Origin: an uncultured Oscillospiraceae bacterium
GTDB taxonomy: Bacteria; Bacillota_A; Clostridia; Oscillospirales; Acutalibacteraceae
Length of the DNA stretch: 35,200 nucleotides
NCBI GenBank assembly: GCA_910589395.1
Contig: CAJUTL010000029.1
Location: 1-35,200 of the forward strand
Direction of reading: 5' to 3'
Made by a program: the position numbers and the translations under genes. Shown in pieces: positions 1 to 8,381 of the stretch. Each line of letters starts with the position of its first letter. The first letter of the stretch is position 1. Below the pieces are notes generated by a model. The model searched no databases. It was given only the letters and a program-made list of their open reading frames with translations, and was not told the DNA's origin.

Positions 1-518
1 ATGGCTTTCTGCGCTTTGCACCCGAAGCGACAGCTGAGAACGGTTCGCACCAGCGTCCCACCGGGACGCGCTCACCCCTGAAAGGGGAGGGGGCGCGGCG
101 AAGCCGTGACGGAGGGGTTCCAGCTTAGTGAAAATCTAGATAGAACCTGCGTTTTACCAACTTCCCGGCAAGAACCCCTCAGTCAGCCTATCGGCTGACA
201 GCTTTCTACGCTTCGCTTTGGTTGCTGTGCCCCAGTGGGGGGAAGGTCTCCAGTGGAGAACTCAGCTGTCGCTTCAGACATTGCTGAACGTGCCCCACTG
301 GGGCACAGCAACCGCTCTGACCCGTTCTCGTTTGTCAACTCGGTCGGGTCAGAAAGTGCTCTCCCGCACCAAGCAGAGGCACGAGTGCCAGCGGCGGCTC
401 GCCGCTAAACTATCATTTACCGCTCTACTTCTGTCCTTCATTGCTCACTGCTCATTCCACATTGTCCCTACCGCCCTTCTCTCACAACTAACCACTATAT
501 TTTGAAAGGGGAAAAAGC
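1..518. repeat. Repeat-mosaic spacer upstream of ade
   Basis: No credible gene lies in this stretch; the short reading frames in it are read out of repeats. It holds, in order: a small hairpin at 53-69 (GCGTCCC/GGGACGC); a 'CCCCTGAAAGGGGAGG' family element at 74-210 with a second hairpin at its right end (TCAGCC/GGCTGA); a 'GTTGCTGTGCCCC' family inverted repeat at 220-313; a 'GGTCGGG...CGGCGGCTCGCCGCTAAACTATCA' module at about 331-421; and tails of the type 'ATTGCTCA' and 'ACAACTAACCACTA' up to about 497. The same modules recur in most spacers of this window. I saw no purine riboswitch and no convincing promoter for ade. Confidence 0.8.
220..313. repeat. Inverted repeat, GTTGCTGTGCCCC family
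   Basis: The ends GGTTGCTGTGCCCCA and TGGGGCACAGCAACC are exact inverted copies enclosing about 64 bases. A second copy begins at 35175 in the same orientation with a CCGG variant at the tip and runs off the window. Confidence 0.8.
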
Positions 519-2324
519 ATGGTCAATCATTTTTGTAAAACGCCCTTGTGGGAGGCAAGCCGGAAATTGGCGGCCGTTGCCGAGGGCTCGGAGCCCGCGG
601 AGCTGGTTCTGACTCATGTGAACCTGGTGAATGTGTGCACCAGGGAAATTCAGGAGGACGTGTCCGTTGCCGTAGCGGAGGGGCGGATCGCCCTTGTGGG
701 GGACGCTTCCCACTGTATCGGGGAAGGCACCCAGGTGGTGGACGCGGAAGGCAAATACCTGGCCCCGGGCTTTTTAGACGGCCACATTCACGTGGAATCC
801 TCCATGATGGGGGCGGGGGAATACGCCAAGGCGGTGATCCCCCACGGCACCACCGGCATTTACATGGATCCCCACGAGATCTGCAATGTATTGGGCCTTC
901 CCGGCGTTCAGTGCCTGCTGGAGGACGCGGCCCGCACGCCGCTGAAGACCATGCTTACCACTCCCTCCTGTGTGCCCGCTGTGCCGGGCTTTGAGGACAC
1001 CGGCTCCAAAATCGGCCCGGAGGACGTGGCGGAGACCATGAAGTGGGATTCTTGCGTGGGCCTGGGGGAAATGATGAATTTCCCCGGGATCCTTTCCTCC
1101 AACGAGGAGACCCACGCCATCACCGGCAACACCCTGAAGGCCGGGAAAATCGTTACCGGCCACTATTCCCTGCCGGAAACCGGCAAGGGCTTAAACGCCT
1201 ATATCGCCTCCGGCGTGCGCTGCTGCCATGAATCCACCCGGGCGGAGGACGCCCTGGCCAAAATGCGGCTGGGCATGTATGCCATGCTTCGGGAGGGCTC
1301 CGCCTGGCACGATCTGAAGGAGGTAGCCAAGAGCATTACCAAGCATCAGGTGGATTCCCGTTTTGCCTGCCTGATCTCCGACGATACCCACCCCCACACC
1401 CTGCTTTCCCAGGGGCACTTGGACCATATCGTCCGCCGGGCGGTGCAGGAGGGCATCGACGCCATTACCGCCATTCAGATGGTGACCATCAACTGCGCCC
1501 AGTGCTTCCAGATGGATCATGAGCTGGGCAGCATTGCCCCCGGCAAATGCGCGGACATGGTGCTGCTGAATAATTTAGAGGAGCTTCAGGTGGAGAAGGT
1601 ATGGATCGACGGCGAGCTGGCCGCCGAAAACGGGGCCGTTGTGGGAGAGTATGCTCCCTACGCCTATCCGGAATGGGCCACCCGGTCCATTCATATTCGG
1701 GACGCCATTACCCCCGAAACCTTCCGCGTTCCCGCGAAGCAGGAAAAGATCGTGGACGGCGGCGTTACGGTGCGGGCCATTGAGGTGATCCCGGCCCGGG
1801 TGGGAGACTATGAGCGGCAGGTAACGCTTCCGGTGCGAAACGGCCTGCTGGAATCCGACCCCTCCCAGGACGTGCTGAAAACCGTGGTGTTCGAGCGCCA
1901 TCACAACACAGGTAAAAAGGGCTTCGGTTTTGTTAAGGGCTTTGGAATTCGCTGCGGGGCCATGGCCTCCACCGTTTCTCACGACGCCCACAATTTACTG
2001 GTGATCGGCACCAATGACGAGGACATGGCCCTGGCCGCCAACACCCTGATCCAGTGCGGAGGCGGCATGTGCGCCGTACAAAACGGCAAGGTTCTGGGCC
2101 TGGTTCCCCTGCCCATTGCCGGGCTGATGGGGGAAAAGCCCATGGAGGAAATGGCGAAGGCGGTAGCCGATTTGGAGGAAGCTTGGAAGGTGATCGGCTG
2201 CTCCATGCCCTCCCCCTTTATGACCATGGCCCTGATCCCCCTGGCCTGCCTGCCGGAGCTTCGCCTCACCGACCGGGGCCTGGTAGACTGCACCCGCTTC
2301 TGCTTTACGGAAATAGAGGTTTGA
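519..2324 (+). CDS. ade: Adenine deaminase
   Basis: Hydrolyses adenine to hypoxanthine and ammonia in purine salvage (family knowledge: amidohydrolase superfamily, AdeC-type). The 601 residues match the usual length. An N-terminal beta-sandwich segment leads into the metal-binding H89-I-H91 motif of 'GFLDGHIHVESS'. A 'DPHEICNVLG' block follows near 117, then 'GHYSLPETG', 'CCHEST' and the catalytic-site segment 'SDDTHPHTLL' with D288/D289. The C-terminal part holds the family's extra domain, ending in 'PSPFMTMALIPLACLPELRLT'. The start is supported by GAAAGGGGA eight bases upstream. It stands alone: 735 bases of repeats follow and no purine transporter adjoins it. No truncation or missing ligand was noticed. 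Identification is firm; regulation is not visible. Confidence 0.96.
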   Translation: MVNHFCKTPLWEASRKLAAVAEGSEPAELVLTHVNLVNVCTREIQEDVSVAVAEGRIALVGDASHCIGEGTQVVDAEGKYLAPGFLDGHIHVESSMMGAGEYAKAVIPHGTTGIYMDPHEICNVLGLPGVQCLLEDAARTPLKTMLTTPSCVPAVPGFEDTGSKIGPEDVAETMKWDSCVGLGEMMNFPGILSSNEETHAITGNTLKAGKIVTGHYSLPETGKGLNAYIASGVRCCHESTRAEDALAKMRLGMYAMLREGSAWHDLKEVAKSITKHQVDSRFACLISDDTHPHTLLSQGHLDHIVRRAVQEGIDAITAIQMVTINCAQCFQMDHELGSIAPGKCADMVLLNNLEELQVEKVWIDGELAAENGAVVGEYAPYAYPEWATRSIHIRDAITPETFRVPAKQEKIVDGGVTVRAIEVIPARVGDYERQVTLPVRNGLLESDPSQDVLKTVVFERHHNTGKKGFGFVKGFGIRCGAMASTVSHDAHNLLVIGTNDEDMALAANTLIQCGGGMCAVQNGKVLGLVPLPIAGLMGEKPMEEMAKAVADLEEAWKVIGCSMPSPFMTMALIPLACLPELRLTDRGLVDCTRFCFTEIEV

Positions 2325-2496
2325 AGATAGAAGGAAAATGTGCCATGCGGTGAGCTGCCGCTGGCAATCGTGAGGCTGCGTGATACAGGAGGGCAGTTTC
2401 TGACCCGACCGCAAGAAAACTGTTAAATGATAGTTTAGCGAACTGGTTGTTAGCCGTTAGTTGTTAGTCGTTAGAGAAGAACAAAGCCTCCTCCCT

Positions 2497-2637
2497 TGTC
2501 ATTACTGAGCAAAAAGCGGAGTAAACTCCGCTTTCCCGGCGAAGAATCTCGCCCTTAATTCCCTGAATAAAAGGGCAAAGAACGAGATTTTTCACCGAGA
2601 AAGCAAGGTTTCCTTGCTTTCTGTTCAGTAATGACAG
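2497..2637. repeat. TGTCATT palindrome with hairpin cassettes
   Basis: Outer stem TGTCATTACTGA / TCAGTAATGACA and inner stem GAAGAATCTCG / CGAGATTTTTC. Each arm contains its own hairpin: AAAGCGGAGTAAACTCCGCTTT on the left (arms AAAGCGGAG/CTCCGCTTT) and AGAAAGCAAGG...CCTTGCTTTCT on the right. Confidence 0.8.
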
Positions 2638-2778
2638 GCGGAGAGTAAGCAGCTCACTGCCATATTTCAATTTAGCGCTCTGTTAATGGTCGGGACAGAA
2701 ACCGATTTTCCGTATCAAGCGGCTTCGCAAGCGCCCGCAGCGCAGCTGCAAATTCCAATTTAGCAAACAGTTCCCCAT

Positions 2779-2895
2779 TGTCATTCTGAGGAACGCAGAA
2801 AGCTATAGCTTTCTTGACGAAGAATCTCGACCTTAATTCCTGAAAAAGGGCGAAGGACGGGATTCTTCACCGCTTTTGGCGGTTCAGAATGACAG
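2779..2895. repeat. TGTCATT palindrome with hairpin cassettes
   Basis: Outer stem TGTCATTCTGA / TCAGAATGACA. The left arm carries AGAAAGCTATAGCTTTCT; the right arm carries the small hairpin ACCGCTTTTGGCGGT. The core GAAGAATCTCGACC / GGGATTCTTC is kept. Confidence 0.8.
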
Positions 2896-3058
2896 AAGTG
2901 AAGTATGCGGCTCGTTGCAAAATTCCAATTTGCCAGCTTGCTTATGGTCGGGCCGGAAACTGCTCCCCCCGTACTCGGCAGCTTCACGCATGCTCGCGGC
3001 GGCTCGCCGCCGCTTCTTTTCCTTACTATGAAAAAACCTCAGAAAAGGTCGTGATAGT

Positions 3059-3373
3059 ATGCAATACGTTCTCTATGCCCTTACCGCCTTATACGCAGTT
3101 CTGTGCGTGATTGCCGCTGTGTCTCAGCTGAAAAGCACTAAGGAACGGGGCACGCCCGCCTGCATGCTTTTGGGCAGCGCCGTTTTGCTTTCCGCCATCG
3201 TGCTGGAGGAGCTGGCAGGGGGCTGGGGCTGGTTGCTCGCCACGGCGGGCGGAGTGATGATTTTTACCGCCGCTTTCCAAAACGGCAGGCGCGGCGGAAG
3301 CTTTCATCTGCGCCATCACGTGATTCGAGGAGCCTTTACCGCCCTTTTGGTTCTCGGATTTCTTCTGCTTTGA
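3059..3373 (+). CDS. Small hydrophobic membrane protein of unknown function
   Basis: A 104-residue protein made almost wholly of hydrophobic segments: about residues 3-24, 34-51, 54-74 and 88-104, with a basic stretch (GRRGGSFHLRHH) before the last one. This predicts four membrane helices and no large soluble part. I do not recognise the family. The start ATG follows AAAAGGT by about ten bases, a modest ribosome binding site. Coding potential is supported by the continuous membrane pattern and by a strong terminator 20 bases downstream shared with the convergent xylosidase gene. It sits alone after a long repeat spacer, so context gives no function. A spurious frame is unlikely but not excluded. 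Confidence 0.7.
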   Translation: MQYVLYALTALYAVLCVIAAVSQLKSTKERGTPACMLLGSAVLLSAIVLEELAGGWGWLLATAGGVMIFTAAFQNGRRGGSFHLRHHVIRGAFTALLVLGFLLL

Positions 3374-3393
3374 GCCCCTGGATCGAAACCGCA

Positions 3394-3439
3394 TAAAAAA
3401 GGACAGAGCCTGTCATGCGATGCTCTGTCCTTCTTTTTT
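3394..3439. terminator. Bidirectional intrinsic terminator
   Basis: Stem AAGGACAGAGC (3399-3409) / GCTCTGTCCTT (3422-3432), 12-base loop, A run before and CTTTTTT after. It lies between the convergent small membrane gene and the GH39 gene and can serve both. Confidence 0.9.
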
Positions 3440-3452
3440 AGTTTTAAGTTTT

Positions 3453-5018
3453 TTACGCCTCGATCTCGATAAAATAGAGGTCGTTGACGCCCAGCTCAGC
3501 GGTGATGGTGAGAATGCCGTTCTCCCAGGTAAAGGGCCAGGGCTCCCGGCGCAGGGCGGTTTTTTCCTTTAAGGCCTCCACCTCCCGCCGGTTCATGTCC
3601 TGGGGGCTGCCCATTTCTTCCCATACCTTTAAGGGGTTGCAGTGCTCCTCGTCGATGCGGGAAACCGTGACCCGGCACGGCTTTCTTTCCCATTCCAGCT
3701 GGACCGCAGTCTGCTCCTTCGGCAGCTTCAGGTTTTTCATCTTCTGGCGGAACAGCAGCACCTGGGTTTCCCCCGTTCTCCGAAACGCGGCGATGCCGAT
3801 CTCTCCCTTGGTGGCGTCCTCGCCCAGCTCCAGCCGTTCCTCCCCCGCCATGGAAAGCATCTTCATACCGTAAAATACCGGCTTGGGAACGCCGTCCTGG
3901 GTGAGCATGCCGAAGCCGCCGTGGAACTGCTGGGGGAAGGGGTGCAGCTCCTCAAAAATATCGCTGAAGCACCAAATGCTGGAGCCGTCTACATGCTCCG
4001 CCACGTCCAGTGCCGTTTTCACATCATAGGCCGCCACCTTCCGGGTATCGTTGGTATAAGAGGCAAACCCGGCGTTTTCGTTCCATTCGGTATAGTACAC
4101 CGGCAGACCCTTGGCCTGCTCCTTTACCACGGCGGAATTTTTGATAAAAATATCGTTGGGAAGCTCCTTCTGCTCCGATTGATCCGGCATCATCGCCCGC
4201 TGCCCGGCAAGCAGGGTTTTTTCCCGCATTCCGCTGAAATCGGGCGCTTCGAAATGGAAGTCCAGCTCACCACCCTCCATATCGCCCTGATCCTCCACGC
4301 CGCCGATGGGATCCCCCGCGTACTGGTGGGTGGTGACGAAATCCAGCGGCACCTGGTTTTTCTCACAGAATTCTACAAAGGAGCGCACCCACTTGCTGCC
4401 GCTGGTGGCGGGGCCGCCTACCCGAAGCTGGGGATCCACCTCCTTGATCGCCCGGGCCGTGACCTCATAGAGCTTAAAATACTCGTCCCGGGTGCCGGAG
4501 AAGAACACGGGCAGATCCGGCTCGTTCCACACCTCAAAGGGCCAGGTGCGTACCTCCTCCGGGCCGTACCGATGCTCCAAAAAACGGAGAAAGGCCTTGA
4601 TGTACTCCGCCCAGGCCCCGTGATCGGCCGGCGGGGAAATACAGGGCTTATAGAAGAACATGCCCCGGTCGTCTCTGGCCGCCAGCTTTTCCGGCATGAA
4701 GCCCAGCTCCACAAAGGGCTTCATGCCCGCCTCCAGCACGTTGTCATAGGCTACGCCGCAGGCGTGAAAGCTCCGCTCCGTAAACTGCTCCGCGCCGGGA
4801 AGGGGCATCAGATCCGCAAGGGTATGCAGCGTGTTCATATCGTCGCAGAAGATCCCATGGAACCGCACATAGCGGATCCCCAGCTCTTCGTGGATCCATT
4901 TCAGCTGCCGGGTGTAATCGGTCCGCAGCGCCAAAAGCGCATGGCTGCTGCCCACACAGTACTGCCAGTGCTTTTTGTGGGGATAGCTCTTACAATTCTT
5001 CGGAATAGTAAATTTCAT
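3453..5018 (-). CDS. GH39 beta-xylosidase
   Basis: Glycoside hydrolase family 39, a retaining xylan 1,4-beta-xylosidase that removes xylose from xylo-oligosaccharides. The 521 residues fit the family. The general acid/base is E166 in 'VWNEPDLP' and the nucleophile is E311 in 'YYTEWNENA'. 'YVRFHGIFCDD' near 50 and 'GGPATSG' near 201 are family landmarks. The C-terminal part from about 400 is a beta-rich accessory domain. No signal peptide, so it should act in the cytoplasm on imported oligomers. The start has GGGG a few bases upstream. The esterase gene lies upstream on the same strand, with a repeat-bearing 233-base gap between. The two catalytic Glu are 145 residues apart, wider than the 117 I recall for Thermoanaerobacterium XynB, because of an insert around 236-292. 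alpha-L-iduronidase activity is a less likely alternative. Confidence 0.92.
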   Translation of the reverse strand: MKFTIPKNCKSYPHKKHWQYCVGSSHALLALRTDYTRQLKWIHEELGIRYVRFHGIFCDDMNTLHTLADLMPLPGAEQFTERSFHACGVAYDNVLEAGMKPFVELGFMPEKLAARDDRGMFFYKPCISPPADHGAWAEYIKAFLRFLEHRYGPEEVRTWPFEVWNEPDLPVFFSGTRDEYFKLYEVTARAIKEVDPQLRVGGPATSGSKWVRSFVEFCEKNQVPLDFVTTHQYAGDPIGGVEDQGDMEGGELDFHFEAPDFSGMREKTLLAGQRAMMPDQSEQKELPNDIFIKNSAVVKEQAKGLPVYYTEWNENAGFASYTNDTRKVAAYDVKTALDVAEHVDGSSIWCFSDIFEELHPFPQQFHGGFGMLTQDGVPKPVFYGMKMLSMAGEERLELGEDATKGEIGIAAFRRTGETQVLLFRQKMKNLKLPKEQTAVQLEWERKPCRVTVSRIDEEHCNPLKVWEEMGSPQDMNRREVEALKEKTALRREPWPFTWENGILTITAELGVNDLYFIEIEA

Positions 5019-5115
5019 TTGGTTTTCCCCATTCTTCTTTCTCAGTGATGACAGTGGGAGCAGTTTGCTAAATTTGGATTTAGCGGGCTAGCCCTCTGTT
5101 ATCCTGCGTTCCCCC

Positions 5116-5211
5116 CTGTCATCCTGAGCGAAGCGAAGGATCTCGTCCTTTTCCCTTTTCCATAAGATCCAAGGACGAGATCCTTCGTCACGATGTTCCT
5201 CAGGATGACAG
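5116..5211. repeat. TGTCATC palindrome, simple arms
   Basis: CTGTCATCCTGAG / CTCAGGATGACAG outer stem with GAAGGATCTCGTCC / GGACGAGATCCTTC inner stem. The arms hold only short spacers (GCGAAGC on the left, GTCACGATGTTC on the right). Flanked by 'TAAATTTGGATTTAG' and 'TTGTTAG'-type tails between the esterase and xylosidase genes. Confidence 0.8.
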
Positions 5212-5251
5212 ACGGGGGCCTTGCTCTTCTCTAACAATTAACTACTCACAA

Positions 5252-6016
5252 CTAACGACTAAAGAGCCATTCCACGGCCTTCGGGGCGTACTCCGCCCAG
5301 AATTTTTCATCGTGAATGCCGGGGCTTTCCTGATACTGGTGGGGAACGCCCTGCTCCGTCAGGAACTGATGGAACTGGCGGTTGGGCTCAATGAGGAAAT
5401 CCTCAGAGCCGCAGCACATATAAATTTCCGGCAGCTTCTTTCCCACCGCCTTCAGCTCCTTTACCAGGGTTTCCGGGTTGTTCCGGCTTTCCTCCACGGT
5501 TTCCAGGTCACCGAAGCATTCGTGATAATAGGCATAATTCGCCATGGGGTTTTCGTCCCCTTCCTTCATGTGGGCGATTTGGTGAACGATCAGCGCCGAG
5601 GACATGCCCGCCGCCTTGCCGAACACATCCGGGTAGGCAAGCGCCGTGCGGAGAGCCCCGAAGCCGCCCATGGAAATTCCCATGATATAAGTTTCCTCCG
5701 ACGTTTTCGCCAGACCAAAGGTTTTCCGCACATAGGAAACCAGCTCTTCTCCTACCAGAGAGGCGTAATTGTGACCGGTGGACAGGCCGTTTAAGTAAAA
5801 GCCGTTTTCCCCGTTGGGGCTGACCACGGCAATATTGTATTTTTGCACCAGCTCCTCCGGCACCCAGCTTTCCGCTTTTCCCGTGTAGCCGTGCAGGTGG
5901 AATACCGTTTTGATGGGCCGCCCGCTTTCCTCGGGAAGGTCGTTGGGCAGGATCATCTCAAAGCTCCCCTGCCGGTTCAGGCTGTTCAAAAAAAGGTCGA
6001 TCTTCAGTTTTGCCAT
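5252..6016 (-). CDS. Alpha/beta-hydrolase esterase (EstA/CE1-like)
   Basis: Serine esterase of the esterase-D/putative tributyrin esterase group, which includes acetyl- and feruloyl-ester hydrolases. The 254 residues show a complete triad: S115 in the nucleophile elbow 'GISMGG', D206 in 'GSEDFL', and H235 in 'GIHDEKFW'. The oxyanion-side motif 'HLHGYTG' is at 40-46. There is no signal peptide, so it is cytoplasmic. GAGAGGA about ten bases upstream supports the start. It precedes the GH39 xylosidase on the same strand, so removal of acetyl or feruloyl groups from xylo-oligosaccharides before xylosidase action is a reasonable inference. A terminator-like hairpin lies only 34 bases upstream of its start, between it and the EF-G-like gene. 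A general carboxylesterase or S-formylglutathione-hydrolase-like role cannot be excluded. Confidence 0.88.
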   Translation of the reverse strand: MAKLKIDLFLNSLNRQGSFEMILPNDLPEESGRPIKTVFHLHGYTGKAESWVPEELVQKYNIAVVSPNGENGFYLNGLSTGHNYASLVGEELVSYVRKTFGLAKTSEETYIMGISMGGFGALRTALAYPDVFGKAAGMSSALIVHQIAHMKEGDENPMANYAYYHECFGDLETVEESRNNPETLVKELKAVGKKLPEIYMCCGSEDFLIEPNRQFHQFLTEQGVPHQYQESPGIHDEKFWAEYAPKAVEWLFSR

Positions 6017-6050
6017 CGTTTTTTATTTCCTCTCTTTCGATTTCTTTTGC

Positions 6051-6084
6051 AAAAAGCGGAGCCTCCTTCCGGCAGCCCCGCTTT
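6051..6084 (-). terminator. Intrinsic terminator or attenuator before the esterase gene
   Basis: On the minus strand AAAGCGGGGC pairs with GCTCCGCTTT (one G-T wobble), followed by TTTTT. It could end EF-G-like transcription. Because it lies 34 bases before the esterase start it could also act as a leader attenuator. Confidence 0.65.
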
Positions 6085-6119
6085 CAGAATCTTAGAACTT
6101 GCATCGATAGAATACGTGT

Positions 6120-6176
6120 GCGGATTTCCGAACGGATTTTATGGGGGGAACAAAACACAGTTCCTATGAAATCCGC
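6120..6176. other. Nested inverted repeats downstream of the EF-G-like gene
   Basis: GCGGATTTC (6120-6128) pairs with GAAATCCGC (6168-6176). Inside, GGAAC (6147-6151) pairs with GTTCC (6160-6164). The two-tier structure lies 40 bases after the EF-G-like stop on the minus strand. No T run follows directly. Function not recognised. Confidence 0.5.
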
Positions 6177-6216
6177 CGAAAAGCTGTGCGCTTTATTCTA
6201 TTGACACAATCTCCTG

Positions 6217-8286
6217 TTATTCACCTGCCGCAGCCTTGGCTTCCTCAATGACCTTCTGGGAAACGTTGCCGGGGGCTTCCTCGTACCGCTCAAACTCAAA
6301 GGTAAAGCTGCCCCGGCCTTGGGTGCACTGGCGCAGGAAGGTGCAGAAATCGTGCATTTCCGCCATGGGGACCTCGGCCTCTACCGTCTGGCGGCCCGCT
6401 CCCGCAGGCTCCATACCCAGCACGCGGCCCCGGCGCTTGTTGACCTCGCCCATCACGTCGCCCATGTTGCCGTCCGGCACAGTGGTCCTCAGATGGCCGA
6501 TGGGCTCCAGCAGCACGGGATTTGCCTTGGGAAGGCCGTCCCGGTAGGCGATGGAGGCGGCGGTTTTGAACGCCATTTCAGAGGAGTCCACCGGGTGATA
6601 AGAACCATCGTACAGCACGGCGGACAGGCCCACTACCGGATATCCTGCCAGCGGCCCCTTCAGAATACATTCCCGCAGGCCCTTTTCCACCGCAGGGAAG
6701 AAGCCCTTGGGAACAGAGCCGCCCACCACGCGCTCGCTGAATTCCAGGCCGTCGCTGTCGCAGGGGGAGAATTCGATCCACACATCGCCGAACTGGCCGT
6801 GGCCGCCGGTCTGCTTCTTATGGCGGCCCTGTACCTGCACCATCTTACGAATGGTTTCCCGGTAGGGAACCTTGGGCGTTTTCAGGGTGACCTCCACGCC
6901 GAACTTCGCCTTCAGCTTGGAAACGGCCACATCCAGGTGCTGCTCACCCAGGCCGCCCACGATCAGCTCATGGGTTTCGGAATTGTTGGAGAACTTCAGG
7001 GTGGGATCTTCTTCAGAAAGACGCAGCATGCCCTGGGCCACCTTATCCTCTTCTCCCTTGTTCTTGGGAACGATGGCCATGGAAAGGGCCGGGGTGGGAT
7101 ATTCCACACCCTCCAGCACCACCTTCCGGGTGGGAGAGCACAGGGTATCGCCGGTATTCACGGCGGCAAACTTGGGCACCGCGCCGATATCGCCGGCGCC
7201 GATATATTTGACGTCCTCCTGCTTTTTGCCTATCATCATCACGGTTTTTCCCACCCGCTCCGTATTGCCGGTACGCATATTGACCAGGGGAGTCTCGGTG
7301 GAGACCTTGCCGGAAATGACCTTCAAATAGGAAAGCTTGCCGATAAAAGGATCGGCCACGGTTTTGAACACCAGCGCCACGGCGGCCCCGTCCTCATTGA
7401 CGGAAAGCTCTACCGGGTTGCCGTCCACGTCCAAAGCGATCTCCGCCGCCTTTTCCTCCGCGGAGGGAGCCAGCCAGGCAACGCCGTCCATAAACTGCTC
7501 CATGCCCCGCATGAGCATGGCGTCGCCGCAGAACACCGGGGTGATGGTGCCGGACTTTACGCCCTTGCTGACGCCTACAATGACCTCCTCCGGCGTAAAT
7601 TCCTCACCGGCAAAGTATTTTTCAAACAGGGCGTCGTCCGTTTCGGCAACAGCCTCGTAGATGGCGGTGCGCAGGCCCTCCAGCCGGTCTCCCATATCGG
7701 GCATGGGCACCGCCACGGGCTTGCCACCGGAATAATCATAGGCCTTGTACTCCAGAAGATTGATGTAGATGTTCGCCTGTCCGTCCTGAATAAAGGGAAC
7801 CACCACCGGGCAGACAGAGGGGCCGAACTGGGCCTTCAGATCTTCAAAAACACGGTAGAACCGGGCGCTTTCATCGCACAGGCCGTTGACAAAGAAAATT
7901 TTCGCAAGCCCGCGCTTCTCCGCGGCCTCAAAGGCCTTTTCCGTTCCCACAGAGATGCCGTCCTTACCGGAAATGACCACCAGCACGGTGTCCGCCGCCC
8001 GCATGGATTCGCACAGGCCGCCCTCAAAATCGAACAGCCCGGGCGCGTCCAGCAGATTGATCTTCTTATTTTTCCACTCCAGCGGAGCTACCGCCGCGGA
8101 AATGGAAGCCTTCCGGCGAATTTCCTCCGGGTCGTAATCGCATACGGTATTTCCTTCGCCTACCTTGCCCCGGCGGTCAGAAGCCCCCGCGAGATACAGC
8201 ATCGCCTCCGCCAGGGAGGTTTTGCCCGCGCCGCTGTGCCCTGCCACCGCAAGATTGACGATATTTTTCGCCTGATACTGGTTCAT
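6217..8286 (-). CDS. EF-G-like translational GTPase (EF-G paralogue)
   Basis: A 689-residue protein with the full EF-G layout: GTPase domain, domain II (about 300-390), then III, IV ('GGHGQFGDVWIEFSP') and V. It belongs to the EF-G-like branch, not canonical FusA: P-loop 'GHSGAGKTS' (16-24) instead of AHIDAGKTT, and G3 'DAPGLFDFEG' (80-89) instead of DTPGHVDF. The G4 guanine-specificity motif NKxD reads N134-G-L-C. The start is placed at 8286 because GGAAGGAG lies seven bases upstream; the longer frame to 8319 has no such site. A good promoter is about 100 bases upstream. No small-subunit or EF-Tu genes flank it, unlike true fusA. The cellular role of this branch is not settled; a ribosome-associated function is inferred from homology. 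Confidence 0.9.
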   Translation of the reverse strand: MNQYQAKNIVNLAVAGHSGAGKTSLAEAMLYLAGASDRRGKVGEGNTVCDYDPEEIRRKASISAAVAPLEWKNKKINLLDAPGLFDFEGGLCESMRAADTVLVVISGKDGISVGTEKAFEAAEKRGLAKIFFVNGLCDESARFYRVFEDLKAQFGPSVCPVVVPFIQDGQANIYINLLEYKAYDYSGGKPVAVPMPDMGDRLEGLRTAIYEAVAETDDALFEKYFAGEEFTPEEVIVGVSKGVKSGTITPVFCGDAMLMRGMEQFMDGVAWLAPSAEEKAAEIALDVDGNPVELSVNEDGAAVALVFKTVADPFIGKLSYLKVISGKVSTETPLVNMRTGNTERVGKTVMMIGKKQEDVKYIGAGDIGAVPKFAAVNTGDTLCSPTRKVVLEGVEYPTPALSMAIVPKNKGEEDKVAQGMLRLSEEDPTLKFSNNSETHELIVGGLGEQHLDVAVSKLKAKFGVEVTLKTPKVPYRETIRKMVQVQGRHKKQTGGHGQFGDVWIEFSPCDSDGLEFSERVVGGSVPKGFFPAVEKGLRECILKGPLAGYPVVGLSAVLYDGSYHPVDSSEMAFKTAASIAYRDGLPKANPVLLEPIGHLRTTVPDGNMGDVMGEVNKRRGRVLGMEPAGAGRQTVEAEVPMAEMHDFCTFLRQCTQGRGSFTFEFERYEEAPGNVSQKVIEEAKAAAGE

Positions 8287-8381
8287 ATGTATTCTCCTTC
8301 CACAGCTATTCCGCTGCATTCCATGCCGCGTTCAGCCGGTTTTTCCCTGTTTTGCACAATTCAGCTTCTAGGGTATAGATA

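Larger units (their letters stand above)
2325..3058. repeat. Repeat-mosaic spacer, 735 bp
   Basis: No supported gene. The stretch is built from a 'CGGTGAGCTGCCGCTGGC...CTGACCCGACCG' module (about 2347-2445, in the reverse sense of the copy at 331), a 'TTGTTAGTCGTTAG' tail, a first TGTCATT palindrome (2497-2637), a 'GGTCGGGACAGAAAC' module (about 2687-2760), a second TGTCATT palindrome (2779-2895), the tail 'AAATTCCAATTTG', and another 'GGTCGGGCCGGAAAC...GCGGCGGCTCGCCGCCGC' module (about 2946-3015). Confidence 0.75.

Noticed and set aside
218..505. 95-codon plus-strand frame before ade
   Set aside because: Composed of three repeat modules; no start site and no protein features.
430..518. Purine riboswitch upstream of adenine deaminase
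   Set aside because: No P1/P2/P3 layout or conserved loop sequences of the purine aptamer; the segment is repeat tail.
2464..2987. Short minus-strand frames of about 68 codons in the spacer
   Set aside because: They are read through TGTCATT palindromes that recur elsewhere; no ribosome binding site, and sequence is dictated by the repeat.
3642..5048. Long plus-strand frame opposite the GH39 gene
   Set aside because: Antisense to a GH39 enzyme with both catalytic Glu in place; no family features and no start signal.
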